64,000 nucleotides of DNA from Candidatus Nitrosotenuis aquarius (GCF_002787055.1 NZ_CP024808.1:1576328-1640327); one strand, 5' to 3'. Counted from the stretch's first letter, positions 17,194 to 25,531 are shown. Translations and numbers: made by a program. The notes: generated by a model from the sequence alone, not told the origin.

Positions 17194-17242
17194 TGGTTTT
17201 CCTAATTTAGTGGTTAGTTTATGTGATACTTAACCCCTAATC

Positions 17243-17256
17243 TTTACAGTTGTAAA
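17243..17256. promoter_or_regulatory. Island operator 5 (copA / Lrp-TRASH 1 divergent promoters)
   Basis: TTTACAGTTGTAAA. On the minus strand it is followed by GATTAGGGG and TTAAGTAT (9 bp), the copA promoter. On the plus strand the box A is weaker (AAATAAC). One site could serve both the pump and its regulator. Confidence 0.7.
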
Positions 17257-17288
17257 GTAAATAACTAGGTACACCATCACATATCCAG

Positions 17289-17729
17289 ATGCCTTTTGAA
17301 TTGGACAAAATCGACACAGACATCTTGGAATCACTGCTAGAAGACGGCAGAAAATCTTTCAGACAGGTTTCAAGGGAAATTAAAGTCAGCACACCAACTG
17401 TCAAAGCGCGGTATCAAAGACTAGTGAATGTGGGTCTCATTAAGGCAGTATTGCCAGTGATTGATCTTGGAAAAGTCGAAGACAAAACAGGCTTGAAGCT
17501 TGATAAAATACGCTCAAAGGCAATAAAAAACCACAATGTCAAGTTGAGCAAAGATGCTGTTGTGAAACTGTCTTGCGATTATTGCAAGGGGCCAGTACAT
17601 GGCAAACCGAGTATTCTGAAATTCTCAATATTTGAGAGGTTCTTTTGTTGCCCGTCATGCAAGACGTTGTACAAAGAAAAACACCACGGCAGAATCCAAA
17701 GCCTCTCTGAGAATCTTAATGCCCGATAG
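17289..17729 (+). CDS. Lrp/AsnC-type HTH regulator with C-terminal TRASH domain (copper sensor)
   Basis: A 146-residue protein. Residues 5-65 form an AsnC-type helix-turn-helix (IDTDILESLLEDGRKSFRQVSREIKVSTPTVKARYQRL). Residues 95-135 form a TRASH domain: CDYCKGPV...RFFCCPSCKTLY. This fusion is the architecture of the archaeal copper regulators called CopT/CopR in Sulfolobales. It is divergent from copA and shares its palindrome, so it most likely binds that palindrome and responds to Cu. A paralogue stands at 23501-23932. Confidence 0.85.
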   Translation: MPFELDKIDTDILESLLEDGRKSFRQVSREIKVSTPTVKARYQRLVNVGLIKAVLPVIDLGKVEDKTGLKLDKIRSKAIKNHNVKLSKDAVVKLSCDYCKGPVHGKPSILKFSIFERFFCCPSCKTLYKEKHHGRIQSLSENLNAR

Positions 17730-17730
17730 G

Positions 17731-18153
17731 TTATCTGAACGTTATCTGCATAACAATTCTTTTCCACAACGGTGGAAGTTCCCTCTCATCGTGTCCTATC
17801 TTTTCAACGGCGTCTGCCATCTCCATCGCCGATAGTTTATGTTTTACATTCAGATGTCCTATCAAATTTTCCAGCGGTCCAGCATGTCTACATCCATCAA
17901 TTGGGCAAAGTTTTTCCGTAATGGCTTCGTCATGGGTAAATCCGTATTTTTCTACAATATTGTCGATCAGATTAAATCTAATTCTCCAGTCTGCATAGCC
18001 TTTTTTCTTTTCAAGATAAGCTAAGGCGCAATAATGCGTGATTCCACCCTTTTTCTGAATGAATCTCCACCCTGCATAATATGGGAAATCCTCTCTCAGG
18101 GTTTTAGTGATTTCTTCAAATGGTGATAAAGTTTTAGCTGATTGTGAATTCAT
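17731..18153 (-). CDS. Unknown protein with a C2H2-like zinc motif
   Basis: A 140-residue protein. The C-terminal third has CPIDGCRHAGPLENLIGHLNVKHK, a C-x4-C...H-x4-H zinc-finger pattern. The N-terminal two thirds (YYAGWRFIQKKGGITHYCALAYLEKK) is unrecognised. It is convergent with the Lrp-TRASH gene (1-bp gap). The operator at 18197 with TTAATATAT 8 bp beyond it puts it in the island regulon. Confidence 0.6.
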   Translation of the reverse strand: MNSQSAKTLSPFEEITKTLREDFPYYAGWRFIQKKGGITHYCALAYLEKKKGYADWRIRFNLIDNIVEKYGFTHDEAITEKLCPIDGCRHAGPLENLIGHLNVKHKLSAMEMADAVEKIGHDERELPPLWKRIVMQITFR

Positions 18154-18196
18154 CGGATCAGCAGCTTTACTGTCTGGAGATATATTAATACAGTAA

Positions 18197-18210
18197 TTTA
18201 CAAACGTAAA
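18197..18210. promoter_or_regulatory. Island operator 6 (zinc-motif protein promoter)
   Basis: On the minus strand it reads TTTACGTTTGTAAA, then TTACTGTA and TTAATATAT. It is the same as the arrangement before the rhodanese operon (21315). Confidence 0.7.
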
Positions 18211-18242
18211 ATCTCAATCCCAACATCCAGAAATCATGTTAC

Positions 18243-18256
18243 CTTACAAACGTAAA
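18243..18256. promoter_or_regulatory. Island operator 7 (four-helix membrane protein promoter)
   Basis: CTTACAAACGTAAA followed by GTACCATCG and ATAAATAT (9 bp to box A), reading towards the gene at 18334. It lies 46 bp from operator 6, so the two divergent promoters each have a site. Confidence 0.65.
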
Positions 18257-18295
18257 GTACCATCGATAAATATGCCGTCTCAATCTCCAAAAGAC

Positions 18296-18337
18296 ATGCT
18301 AGCAAATTTGTTTGTTACTTCAGGCTGTGAGGAATGA
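18296..18337 (+). CDS. Possible 13-residue leader peptide
   Basis: An ATG about 30 bp after the box A starts MLANLFVTSGCEE and stops in TGA overlapping the ATG of the next gene (ATGA). An in-frame ATG at 18272 lies inside the box A region and is less likely. The overlap suggests translational coupling; the Cys near its end is suggestive in a copper island. Supported by arrangement only. Confidence 0.3.
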   Translation: MLANLFVTSGCEE

Positions 18338-18717
18338 AAACAAAACTAGCTATAGTACTTTCGATTGTAGCCTTGATCCTAATTCTGGTCTATGGCGCAG
18401 ACGTACTGTTGCCAATATATCTCGGAAAAGAGCTCCTCCATTTGGACATGAAAAGCAGGGGACTCTTGATAGGAACCCCAGCCGCTATTTTGCCAATCAT
18501 TTCATTTTTCTTAACCAGAAAAGAAAAATCAAAAACTTTAGGTTTGTTGATTTTATCTTCAGGAATTTTAATTATGAGCGGTTCGCTTGCAGCTGCTACA
18601 TCTGTAAATCAAAATATCTCTGATCTAGAGTCTTTTACACAGAATATTCTGTTGTTTGTGCCTGCTGTGGGCCTAGGGATGTACATAGCAATTTTAGGCA
18701 TAAGCAAGCTGAGCTAG
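18334..18717 (+). CDS. Four-helix membrane protein, island paralogue A
   Basis: A 127-residue protein with four membrane helices. It is a paralogue of 26469-26852: both begin with a lysine then a helix ending IYGAD/VYGAD, then a loop with RGLLIGTPAAILPIISF or RGMALGFPSVILPVISY, then SKTLG. GAGG stands just before the ATG. The function is unknown. Both copies lie behind the island operator (this one directly, the other after tfb). Confidence 0.65.
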   Translation: MKTKLAIVLSIVALILILVYGADVLLPIYLGKELLHLDMKSRGLLIGTPAAILPIISFFLTRKEKSKTLGLLILSSGILIMSGSLAAATSVNQNISDLESFTQNILLFVPAVGLGMYIAILGISKLS

Positions 18718-18760
18718 TAAAGCTATCCTAATGATATTGTTCGTCTTCTGATCGGAGTTA

Positions 18761-19951
18761 CTAGTTAGAAGGCCTTGCCTTCAATACCGTATTTAGTTGA
18801 ATTATGTTGCCGTTTCTGTTCACTTCTAATGATACATCGTCGCCTACGGCTTTGTTCTCGGAAAGATACAATATCAACTCCGCAATGCTGTTTATCTTGT
18901 TTCCATCAATTGAAATTATTATGTCTCCATTCTTAATTTCACGATTTATGTTGAACGTAGCTTCCAGTAATCCTGCCTCGTCTGCGGGACTATCTTTTAC
19001 CACCGTTGTGACAAGAACGCCCTTGTAGTTCTTTGGCAGATCAAGTTTTTTAATAATATCTGGGGTTAGACTCGTACCGGCCATTCCAAGCCAAGGATGA
19101 TCATACTTGCCTTTCTCAATTAAAACAGGAACAATTTTCTTCACCGTATTTGATGGAACGGCAAATCCGACTCCAGAAAATTCGCCAGTATTGGATTGAA
19201 TTGCAGTATTGATTCCTATTACTCTACCCTCAAGATTAAGTAAGGGCCCACCAGAGTTACCTGGATTTATTGCGGCATCTGTCTGTATTACATTGGGTAT
19301 CGAGAATCCTTCCTCTTGGTTTGGGAGAAGACGGCCAATCTGACTCACTATTCCGCTGGTCATTGTACCGCTTAACCCAAAGGGATTGCCTATGGCCGCC
19401 ACCGGATCCCCTACTTCAATTTTAGATGAATCGTCCAAGGCTAGGGGAATTAGACTTTCCTCTGAGAAATCATCGATGATTTGCAAGACGGCTATGTCAT
19501 TATAGGGATCCGTTCCAGTGACATTGGCAGAATAGGTATTGCCATCTACAAATGTCACATCCACGGTTTTTGCATCTTTTATGACATGGTTGTTGGTTAT
19601 TATCAGACCCGAGTCAGAATAGACAAATCCGGATCCTAGCTTTGTGGATTGCCTTTCCAACGGATTTCCGTTTATTATGATATTGGAATTTGTCTCAGAT
19701 ACCTTGCTTGTTATCTGGACAACGGAATTCTCTGTGCGCTTGAAGAGCGAAGATAATGATAGTACTTCGCTGTTAGCAATATTGTTTGGTTCTGATGTCT
19801 GAATGTCCTGCACTTCATTCGATTTTTCAGCAAGATCTATGTCTTGAGCAAGACTCGCGGGAACTCTGCCGAAATTTGTAAAAACTCCAATCAGGAGCAA
19901 AACACACAACGCGCCTATTACTCCTAACTGAATTGTTTCTCTACCATTCAT
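18761..19951 (-). CDS. HtrA/DegP-like serine protease with PDZ domain
   Basis: A 396-residue protein with an N-terminal membrane anchor (LGVIGALCVLLLIGVF), a trypsin-like protease domain with His in ITNNHVI, Asp in DPYNDIAVL and Ser in INPGNSGGPLL, and a C-terminal PDZ domain (about 290-390: GVLVTTVVKDSPADEAGL...GDIIISIDG). It degrades damaged exported proteins. It is the third gene of the rhodanese operon; its ATG directly follows the stop of the tyrosinase-like gene. Confidence 0.9.
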   Translation of the reverse strand: MNGRETIQLGVIGALCVLLLIGVFTNFGRVPASLAQDIDLAEKSNEVQDIQTSEPNNIANSEVLSLSSLFKRTENSVVQITSKVSETNSNIIINGNPLERQSTKLGSGFVYSDSGLIITNNHVIKDAKTVDVTFVDGNTYSANVTGTDPYNDIAVLQIIDDFSEESLIPLALDDSSKIEVGDPVAAIGNPFGLSGTMTSGIVSQIGRLLPNQEEGFSIPNVIQTDAAINPGNSGGPLLNLEGRVIGINTAIQSNTGEFSGVGFAVPSNTVKKIVPVLIEKGKYDHPWLGMAGTSLTPDIIKKLDLPKNYKGVLVTTVVKDSPADEAGLLEATFNINREIKNGDIIISIDGNKINSIAELILYLSENKAVGDDVSLEVNRNGNIIQLNTVLKARPSN

Positions 19952-20425
19952 TTAGAGCATCACGTATTGGTTGAAGGTATTGGGTTTGTTCCTAAGCCAG
20001 CTTTTTCTCCAAGTGTTAATCAGTCCGTACATCTGCCAAAAATACGAGCTTCTAGGCGACTCTAGTGTCTTCAGAACAGGTTCATTGTAAATTTTTGCTG
20101 CTCCATCATGTAACATGCGAGCCCATTTCTCCAGAAAGATTCCAAGATCGTCCAATGTCCCAAATGATTTTGGTTTTAGTGTGTTGATGCCGTCTGTGAT
20201 TTGCATCAATTCTGGTGGAACTTTGTACCAAGGCAATACGAATGGCTTGTCATATTGCTTGCACCATCGTTTGTATTTTGCAATAAACTGCCTATTCCAA
20301 TTGAGAAACTCTTCGCCTGATCCAAAATGTCCTTGAGGTATTGTTCTTCCTCCTTCTTCCGGTCTTTTGGAATGCCAAGAAATGTAACTATTTATCATGT
20401 TTTTTGGAACCTCGACTAACACCAT
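19952..20425 (-). CDS. Tyrosinase-like protein with lost copper ligands (copy 1)
   Basis: A 157-residue protein closely similar to 33310-33762. The family pattern is a helix with GSGEEFLNW(H) and a later SPRSSYFW..(H)GLI..W, which resemble the CuA FLxWHR and CuB FWxHH..IDR segments of tyrosinases. In this copy the second His is Asn (NWNRQF) and the CuB His is Tyr (QMYGLINTW), while the first His (SWHSK) and LHDGAA remain. So it probably cannot hold a full binuclear copper site. It lies between rhodanese and HtrA in one operon. Confidence 0.55.
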   Translation of the reverse strand: MVLVEVPKNMINSYISWHSKRPEEGGRTIPQGHFGSGEEFLNWNRQFIAKYKRWCKQYDKPFVLPWYKVPPELMQITDGINTLKPKSFGTLDDLGIFLEKWARMLHDGAAKIYNEPVLKTLESPRSSYFWQMYGLINTWRKSWLRNKPNTFNQYVML

Positions 20426-20430
20426 TTTTG

Positions 20431-21276
20431 TTATTTTTCGACTGGATTACCAATCATGTTGCCCCATTCAGTCCAAGAACCATCATAGTTTCTGACCTGT
20501 GGATATCCAAGAAGATATTTTAGGACAAACCAGGAATGTGATGAGCGCTCACCGATTCTGCAATAGCAAATGATTTCCTTATCTGGCGTGATTCCCTTCG
20601 GTACATAGTTTTGTTTTAGCTCATCTGCTGTCTTGAATGTGCCGTCTGCGTCATTTACTGCAGTGGCCCATGGAATGTTTTGTGCACCAGGCACATGTCC
20701 TCCCCTCTGTGCATGCTCCATTGGATATTCTGGCGGTGCAGTGATTTCACCTGTGAATTCTTTTGGAGATCTTACGTCAACGAGACCAACTTCTTTTCTG
20801 TCTAGTGCGCGTTTAACATCAAACAAATATGCTCGCAGTCCCTCGTCTGGCGGCTGTGCCAAATAACTGGTTGGTGATACCTTGGGCTCGTCAGTTGTGT
20901 ATGGTTTCTTTTCTAGTTCCCATTTCTTTCTACCACCATTCATAATTTTGACGTTTTTGTGACCGTAATACTTGAAAACCCAAAACACGAATGCCGCAAA
21001 CCAGTTGTTAAAATCTCCATACAGAATCACTTCGCTTTCAGGATTGATTCCGTTTCTGGACATCAATTCCTCAAATTGCTTTTTATCAACAATATCACGG
21101 GTTACCGGATCATTGATGTCGCGCTTCCACCAAATCAGGGTTGCGCCAGTGATGTGTCCCTTTCTGTAGCCATTTTCTGGATCATAGTCAACCTCTACCA
21201 GCTTCAAATTGGCGTTTGTCGGATTTTTTGATACAAAGTCTGTGTTCACTAGAACTTCGGGATGTGAGTATGTCAT
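20431..21276 (-). CDS. Rhodanese-type thiosulfate/3-mercaptopyruvate sulfurtransferase
   Basis: A 281-residue protein with two rhodanese domains. The C-terminal domain carries the active-site loop CYCRIGERSS, with the catalytic Cys near residue 240; the N-terminal domain ends in ILYGDFNNW without a Cys, as in two-domain enzymes. It moves sulfane sulfur to a thiol acceptor. The operator 21315-21328 and TTAATATAT lie upstream, and the genes for the tyrosinase-like protein and HtrA follow in the operon. Confidence 0.9.
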   Translation of the reverse strand: MTYSHPEVLVNTDFVSKNPTNANLKLVEVDYDPENGYRKGHITGATLIWWKRDINDPVTRDIVDKKQFEELMSRNGINPESEVILYGDFNNWFAAFVFWVFKYYGHKNVKIMNGGRKKWELEKKPYTTDEPKVSPTSYLAQPPDEGLRAYLFDVKRALDRKEVGLVDVRSPKEFTGEITAPPEYPMEHAQRGGHVPGAQNIPWATAVNDADGTFKTADELKQNYVPKGITPDKEIICYCRIGERSSHSWFVLKYLLGYPQVRNYDGSWTEWGNMIGNPVEK

Positions 21277-21314
21277 ATCGACTTGTTGCGTTGTCAGATA
21301 TATTAATACAGTAA

Positions 21315-21328
21315 TTTACAAACGTAAA
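21315..21328. promoter_or_regulatory. Island operator 8 (rhodanese operon promoter)
   Basis: On the minus strand TTTACGTTTGTAAA, TTACTGTA, then TTAATATAT, 8 bp apart; ATG 21276 follows about 30 bp after the box A. Confidence 0.7.
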
Positions 21329-21368
21329 ATAACTAGGCATCTTTTGTTTTATGAAAATTTTTCTTTAT

Positions 21369-23015
21369 TTATGATGTCTTAGATTTATTAATTTTAAAAT
21401 TAATGTAGGCAAACCATATGATCACTATTGATAGCAACAGTGAAATTGTAACATACGTGCTAGCGGTCATTGTACTGGTGTCTGCCGCAGTTTCTTTTTC
21501 ATCAACCTCTAGAGGTTTGTTTGTAACTGGGTTGAGGAGGTGTTCAACCGGTGCAAACTGATCCGTTAGTATGGAAACGTCACTTGTCTCCATTTGAGAA
21601 CCAATATAGTTGTCAAGAAATTTACTGCGATATGAGACGTCTTGGTTTTTCTCAAAAGCGTCATTAAAGTTTAGGTTGGATTTAGAGGTGACAAACATTA
21701 TGTTTTGTACCGAAATGGAGTCATATCCTTTTGTCTTGAATGCGTAAACTGTGGGAAACACCTGATCCATCGTTTTGTACACAGATCTAACTAAATTCGA
21801 CGTGTCTCCTTTTGTGGTTCCTATTAGGTTTGATACTATGACGCCGTCTGGCTCTAATCTGTTCTCTAATATCTCAAAATATTCCAGAGTCATAAGGTGG
21901 AATGGGACGTAATACTTTGAGAATGCGTCCAAGATTATCAAGTCATATTTCTCATCGGTATTTGCAAGAAAGATCCTAGCGTCTTCATTAAAAATTCTCA
22001 ATCTGGTATTCTCGCTTACCTTGAAGTAGGTTTTGGCAGCGCTGATTATGTCGGGATCTATCTCCACTACGTCGATCTGTATATTTGAATATGTGGCAAG
22101 GAAGTTTTTTGGTCCAGAAAACCCCCCTCCGCCAATGAAAAGAACTTTTTGGAAATCCGGATTGAAGACTTTGCCAGCATGAAAATATTTGGTATACTCT
22201 ACAACAAGCTCCTCTGGCCGATCCAGATTCATTCTACTGTGGAGCATGCCGTTCAGGTACATACTTCTCATCTGCTTGGAATCGACAACATCAAGATGAC
22301 TGTAAGGTGTCTCTTTCTCATACACTAGAATTCCAGAATGTGAAATTGTGCCTGCAACTACCGACGTGGGAAGAAAAACAAGGACTCCCACGAATACTAT
22401 TAGCAACATCGGAAATTTTGACAGTCCAATAAGTGAGACCAATAACAATGAAACTCCTAGAGAAAAAATGATCGTATTTACCTCAAAAAATGGAATTAGG
22501 CCAAAAACCGCAAGAAAAGTTCCTGCAATACTTCCAGCGGTAGACAAAAAGTAGAGATTGCCTGTGACGCTGCCCACTTTACTAAGGGCTGTCGTGCCTA
22601 GCTTTACCGAATATGGAGAGACAATTCCGAGCAGAAAAGAGGGAATTGTGAGTAGAGTAAACGTGCTCAAAAGTACAGTTAGCGAATTTAGTGGAATTGG
22701 ATTGTATAGAGATATGACGAGTGGTGCAATATATGGTATGAATATCACGTATAGGCCTGCGGAAAAGATTATTGCACTGAATTTGAACAGTGTGGGATTC
22801 CGATCTGCGATTCTCCCGCCATAAAAGTATCCCAAGCTTAATCCAGTAAGAACCACTCCAATCAAACTACCCCACATGTATGTAGTGCTTCCAAAAACAG
22901 GGGTAAGTATACGACTAGAAACAAGCTCGAGCGCCATTACCGATGCACCGCAAACAAACACCAAGACAGCAAGTTGCCAAAATTTCACGGTGCGGATGCT
23001 TGATTCTAATTCCAT
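21369..23015 (-). CDS. Membrane-fused spermidine-synthase-like protein
   Basis: A 548-residue protein. About 220 N-terminal residues form seven or eight membrane helices (VLVFVCGASVMALELVSSRIL at the start); then a SpeE-like Rossmann domain follows with VLFIGGGGFSGPKNF, DVVEIDPDI and YDLIILDAFSKYY, which match the AdoMet-binding and acidic loops. A last membrane helix is at the C-terminus. Such fusions are common, but the substrate is not clear; polyamine synthesis is only one option. The operator at 23063 lies upstream of its ATG and is shared with the small YHS gene. Confidence 0.75.
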   Translation of the reverse strand: MELESSIRTVKFWQLAVLVFVCGASVMALELVSSRILTPVFGSTTYMWGSLIGVVLTGLSLGYFYGGRIADRNPTLFKFSAIIFSAGLYVIFIPYIAPLVISLYNPIPLNSLTVLLSTFTLLTIPSFLLGIVSPYSVKLGTTALSKVGSVTGNLYFLSTAGSIAGTFLAVFGLIPFFEVNTIIFSLGVSLLLVSLIGLSKFPMLLIVFVGVLVFLPTSVVAGTISHSGILVYEKETPYSHLDVVDSKQMRSMYLNGMLHSRMNLDRPEELVVEYTKYFHAGKVFNPDFQKVLFIGGGGFSGPKNFLATYSNIQIDVVEIDPDIISAAKTYFKVSENTRLRIFNEDARIFLANTDEKYDLIILDAFSKYYVPFHLMTLEYFEILENRLEPDGVIVSNLIGTTKGDTSNLVRSVYKTMDQVFPTVYAFKTKGYDSISVQNIMFVTSKSNLNFNDAFEKNQDVSYRSKFLDNYIGSQMETSDVSILTDQFAPVEHLLNPVTNKPLEVDEKETAADTSTMTASTYVTISLLLSIVIIWFAYINFKINKSKTS

Positions 23016-23062
23016 CTGTTAATCTGACATGATAAAAACGGTTTTTTATTTGTAAAGCTATC

Positions 23063-23076
23063 TTTACAAATGTAAA
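23063..23076. promoter_or_regulatory. Island operator 9 (small YHS protein / SpeE-like divergent promoters)
   Basis: TTTACAAATGTAAA followed on the plus strand by TTACTATAC and TTATCTAAG (9 bp). A nearby half site TTTGTAAAG (23048-23056) faces the SpeE-like gene. Confidence 0.65.
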
Positions 23077-23114
23077 TTACTATACTTATCTAAGAGTAAC
23101 GCATTGCACCTAAT

Positions 23115-23255
23115 ATGAAAATAGATCCTGTTTGCAAAATGGAGTTGCCTGACGGTTCAAAGTCCGTATCTACACAATTTGAAGATGAGACATACTATTT
23201 CTGTTGTCCATCATGTAAGATGATGTTTGAAAAAAACCCGCATAAATTCAAATAG
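23115..23255 (+). CDS. 46-residue YHS-domain metal protein
   Basis: Starts MKIDPVCKMELPDGSKSV and continues YYFCCPSCKMMFEKNPHKF, the complete YHS pattern DPVCKM...FCCxxCxxxFxxNP. It is the minimal form of the domain and a likely carrier of copper or another soft metal. The start ATG is about 30 bp after the TTATCTAAG box. Confidence 0.75.
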   Translation: MKIDPVCKMELPDGSKSVSTQFEDETYYFCCPSCKMMFEKNPHKFK

Positions 23256-23272
23256 ACATATTTAATCGAAAA

Positions 23273-23425
23273 TTGACTCCATTAAGAATTGATTTATGTA
23301 GAAAGTGCGGTATTGAAATGAAATCTCATGCTAGGTGCAAGATATGTAACATGACATTAAGATTCATTTGCACAAAATGTCAAAACATAACCGATGACCT
23401 AGTCCACTTCCATAATATTGGCTAA
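23273..23425 (+). CDS. 50-residue zinc-ribbon protein
   Basis: A frame from TTG 23273 with three CxxC pairs: LCRKCG, CKICNM and CTKCQN, ending HFHNIG. Three closely spaced CxxC pairs in 50 residues are unlikely by chance. It follows the YHS gene by 17 bp. TATTTAATC between the two could be a box A. No function known. Confidence 0.5.
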   Translation: MTPLRIDLCRKCGIEMKSHARCKICNMTLRFICTKCQNITDDLVHFHNIG

Positions 23426-23434
23426 AACTGGCTT

Positions 23435-23462
23435 TTTACGTTTGTATTCTTACATTTGTAAA
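23435..23462. promoter_or_regulatory. Island operator 10, with a degenerate tandem copy (Lrp-TRASH 2 promoter)
   Basis: The strong copy CTTACATTTGTAAA (23449-23462) is followed by GTACTGTTG and TTAAATAT (9 bp). Directly upstream, TTTACGTTTGTATT (23435-23448) is a weaker copy in tandem, with no spacer. The gene behind it encodes one of the two likely binding proteins, so autoregulation is plausible. Confidence 0.7.
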
Positions 23463-23500
23463 GTACTGTTGTTAAATATGTTCTAGCGTAACTATCTTTC

Positions 23501-23932
23501 GTGCCTATAAAACTGGACTCGATTGATGTCGCAATTCTTAATGCGTTATCAAAAGATGGTCGTAAATCGTATCGCCAAATAGCAAGGGAAATAGGAGCAA
23601 GTACGCCAACAGTAAAACTCCGGTATGAACGTCTGATCAGTACTGGTCTGATTAAATCCATTGCTCCGATTCTAGATTTCAGTAAGATAACCAAAACAAC
23701 CAAAGATAAACTAGACAACAACGTCGCGACAGCAAAACCGACTCCGATCGATCTAGGTGAAGAGATTAGCCTTGATGTGAATTGTGAATACTGCAAAATA
23801 CAGATTGCTGGCAAACCACTCATTCTAAAAATATTGGATCAGGAACGGTTTTTCTGTTGTACTTCGTGCCGCGGCCTTTACAAGGAAAAATATCGCGGCA
23901 GAATTGATGCATTATTGTCAAAAGAGACATAA
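23501..23932 (+). CDS. Lrp/AsnC-type HTH regulator with TRASH domain, second copy
   Basis: A 143-residue paralogue of 17289-17729: LDSIDVAILNALSKDGRKSYRQIAREIGASTPTVKLRYERL in the helix-turn-helix and CEYCKIQIAGKP...RFFCCTSCRGLY in the TRASH domain. The recognition helices are nearly identical between the copies (STPTVKxRYxRL), so both should bind the same operator. The GTG start is about 28 bp after TTAAATAT. Two such sensors with differing spacers could respond to different copper levels; that is inference. Confidence 0.85.
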   Translation: MPIKLDSIDVAILNALSKDGRKSYRQIAREIGASTPTVKLRYERLISTGLIKSIAPILDFSKITKTTKDKLDNNVATAKPTPIDLGEEISLDVNCEYCKIQIAGKPLILKILDQERFFCCTSCRGLYKEKYRGRIDALLSKET

Positions 23933-23953
23933 ATGAATTTCTTGAACAAGAAT

Positions 23954-23967
23954 TTTACATTTGTAAA
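23954..23967. promoter_or_regulatory. Island operator 11 (ferric-reductase-like promoter)
   Basis: TTTACATTTGTAAA followed by TTACTATTG and TTATAAATC (9 bp); the TTG start at 24007 is about 28 bp after the box A. Confidence 0.7.
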
Positions 23968-24006
23968 TTACTATTGTTATAAATCACCAGTATACAAAGA
24001 AAGAAG

Positions 24007-24768
24007 TTGAAGTCAAAGATCAAACTGTATCTTCAAAATCTGTCTTTTAGAAAATTAGAAAACTATCGCGCAGTATTACATGGAATTGCATGTAAGTGGA
24101 CACTCCGCCATCTGATTGTGGGTCTGATAATGTCGGTTTTGGTTTACTCTTTCTGGCTTGGCCATTATGAATGGCAACAAGATATGAGATTATGGAAGTC
24201 ATTTGGAGATGTGGGGTATATCTTTCTGGCCTTTGCACTCATAATCGGACCCTTGAGTAAACTGAAAAATGGCGCAAAATTTCTTATTCTCTGGAGACGC
24301 GAAGTCGGGATCTGGGCCGCAGTTCTTGCTATCATACACGGTGTTTTGATTGTAGATGGTTGGATAAAATGGGACGTTGCCAAATTTTTTGGTTATGAAT
24401 TCATACCTCAGCTTGGTCGGCTCGCAAGACTGGAGCCTGGATTTGGATTGGCCAATTTGATTGGTTTTGTGGCGTTTTTGTGGTTAGCTGTTCTTGCAAT
24501 CACCTCATCTGATAGGATCATGAGGTTTTTAGGAGGACAGTCCTGGAAATGGCTACACACAGGTTCCTACATAGTGTTCTATCTGACATCAATACACACT
24601 TCGTATTTTCTTTTCATGCATTATACTGAGTCATTTCATCGTGAAATTGCGCCTCAAAGTGTCTTTATAATACCTTTTATTGTAAGCGCTTCCGCAGTTT
24701 TAGTTTTACAATTTTCGGCTTATATCAAAATGATAAACATGCGAAAAAAGCATCTAACAAATACCTGA
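24007..24768 (+). CDS. Ferric-reductase-like (YedZ/MsrQ-type) haem membrane protein
   Basis: A 253-residue protein with about six membrane helices. Histidines in paired helices (AIIHGVLIV and LHTGSYIVFYLTSIHTSYF) and a basic loop between them fit the ferric-reductase transmembrane domain that binds two b haems. It lacks flavin and NAD domains, like YedZ/MsrQ, which passes electrons to a periplasmic partner. A role in copper or methionine-sulfoxide reduction is possible. The start is TTG 24007 by its TATA box. Confidence 0.75.
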   Translation: MKSKIKLYLQNLSFRKLENYRAVLHGIACKWTLRHLIVGLIMSVLVYSFWLGHYEWQQDMRLWKSFGDVGYIFLAFALIIGPLSKLKNGAKFLILWRREVGIWAAVLAIIHGVLIVDGWIKWDVAKFFGYEFIPQLGRLARLEPGFGLANLIGFVAFLWLAVLAITSSDRIMRFLGGQSWKWLHTGSYIVFYLTSIHTSYFLFMHYTESFHREIAPQSVFIIPFIVSASAVLVLQFSAYIKMINMRKKHLTNT

Positions 24769-24845
24769 CACTGAAAAATACCTGACACTGAAAGACGGCT
24801 TAGCGAAGCTGTTTTTACAGTTTACGGCTATCAATGTCCAAAAAA

Positions 24846-24889
24846 AATCTTACATTTGTAAAGTACCATCCTTATACATCTGTAAATTT
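24846..24889. repeat. 44-bp promoter cassette, copy 1 (contains operator 12 at 24849-24862)
   Basis: Identical base for base to 30464-30507. It contains CTTACATTTGTAAA, the 9-bp spacer GTACCATCC, the box A TTATACAT and a second half-conserved palindrome TATACATCTGTAAA that overlaps the box A. Both copies drive Met-rich secreted proteins with alike N-termini. Confidence 0.75.
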
Positions 24890-24901
24890 TCCAGATGGAT
24901 A

Positions 24902-25495
24902 ATGCTACGAAACAGATACTTGATCGGCATGGCAATAACTGTGCTCTTTGTGGGTATTGCAACAACTTCGGTTACGCTATATGGACAAAAAGGACCCAGC
25001 GACTTTTTTGCATTCGGTCAATCCATGGATCATGGAAGCATGATGAATACAGACCAAGCAAAAACTGACTCGGGAATGAAAGATTCTATGAAAATGGAAG
25101 AAAAACAGACAAAGATGTCCAAGACAAAGGAATCAAAAACAAAGGATGGATACAAATTCACATCAAAAACCGTCACATCAACCAAAGATCCTGGAGTAGG
25201 ACATGAAGCACACCAACTTGCATTAGTTTTACCGCCAAGCGACAAAGGTTACAGTGGAATTCTAACATATTCGGCATCTGAAAACATTCAACTGGTTGCG
25301 TTACATGGCCCACTCAAGGCAGGGGAAGACAAAGGCCAACCCATATGGTCTGATGGCAAAAATAAATTTGCCTTGACGTTTGTGGATCCTGCTAATGCTG
25401 CTGGATCATGGCAATTTTCAGCAAATGCCGTGGCCATACACACAAAGAATACCACTCCATTTACGGTAAGCTATTCGGTGGCTACCGTAAACTAA
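24902..25495 (+). CDS. Met/His-rich exported protein (likely copper-binding), copy 1
   Basis: A 197-residue protein with a signal or anchor helix (IGMAITVLFVGIATTSVTLY), a Met-rich region (SMDHGSMMNTD, MKDSMKMEEKQTKM) and a beta-rich domain (about 75-195, GYKFTSKTV...HQLALVLPPSD...PFTVSYSV). Repeated M-x-H-x-x-M motifs typically bind Cu(I). Its start MLRNRYLIG matches MLDNKYRLG of 30519-31340, and both genes share a 44-bp promoter, so they are probably diverged duplicates. Confidence 0.7.
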   Translation: MLRNRYLIGMAITVLFVGIATTSVTLYGQKGPSDFFAFGQSMDHGSMMNTDQAKTDSGMKDSMKMEEKQTKMSKTKESKTKDGYKFTSKTVTSTKDPGVGHEAHQLALVLPPSDKGYSGILTYSASENIQLVALHGPLKAGEDKGQPIWSDGKNKFALTFVDPANAAGSWQFSANAVAIHTKNTTPFTVSYSVATVN

Positions 25496-25531
25496 TTTTT
25501 TCTTTCAATACTGTCATCATCGAATAGAATT

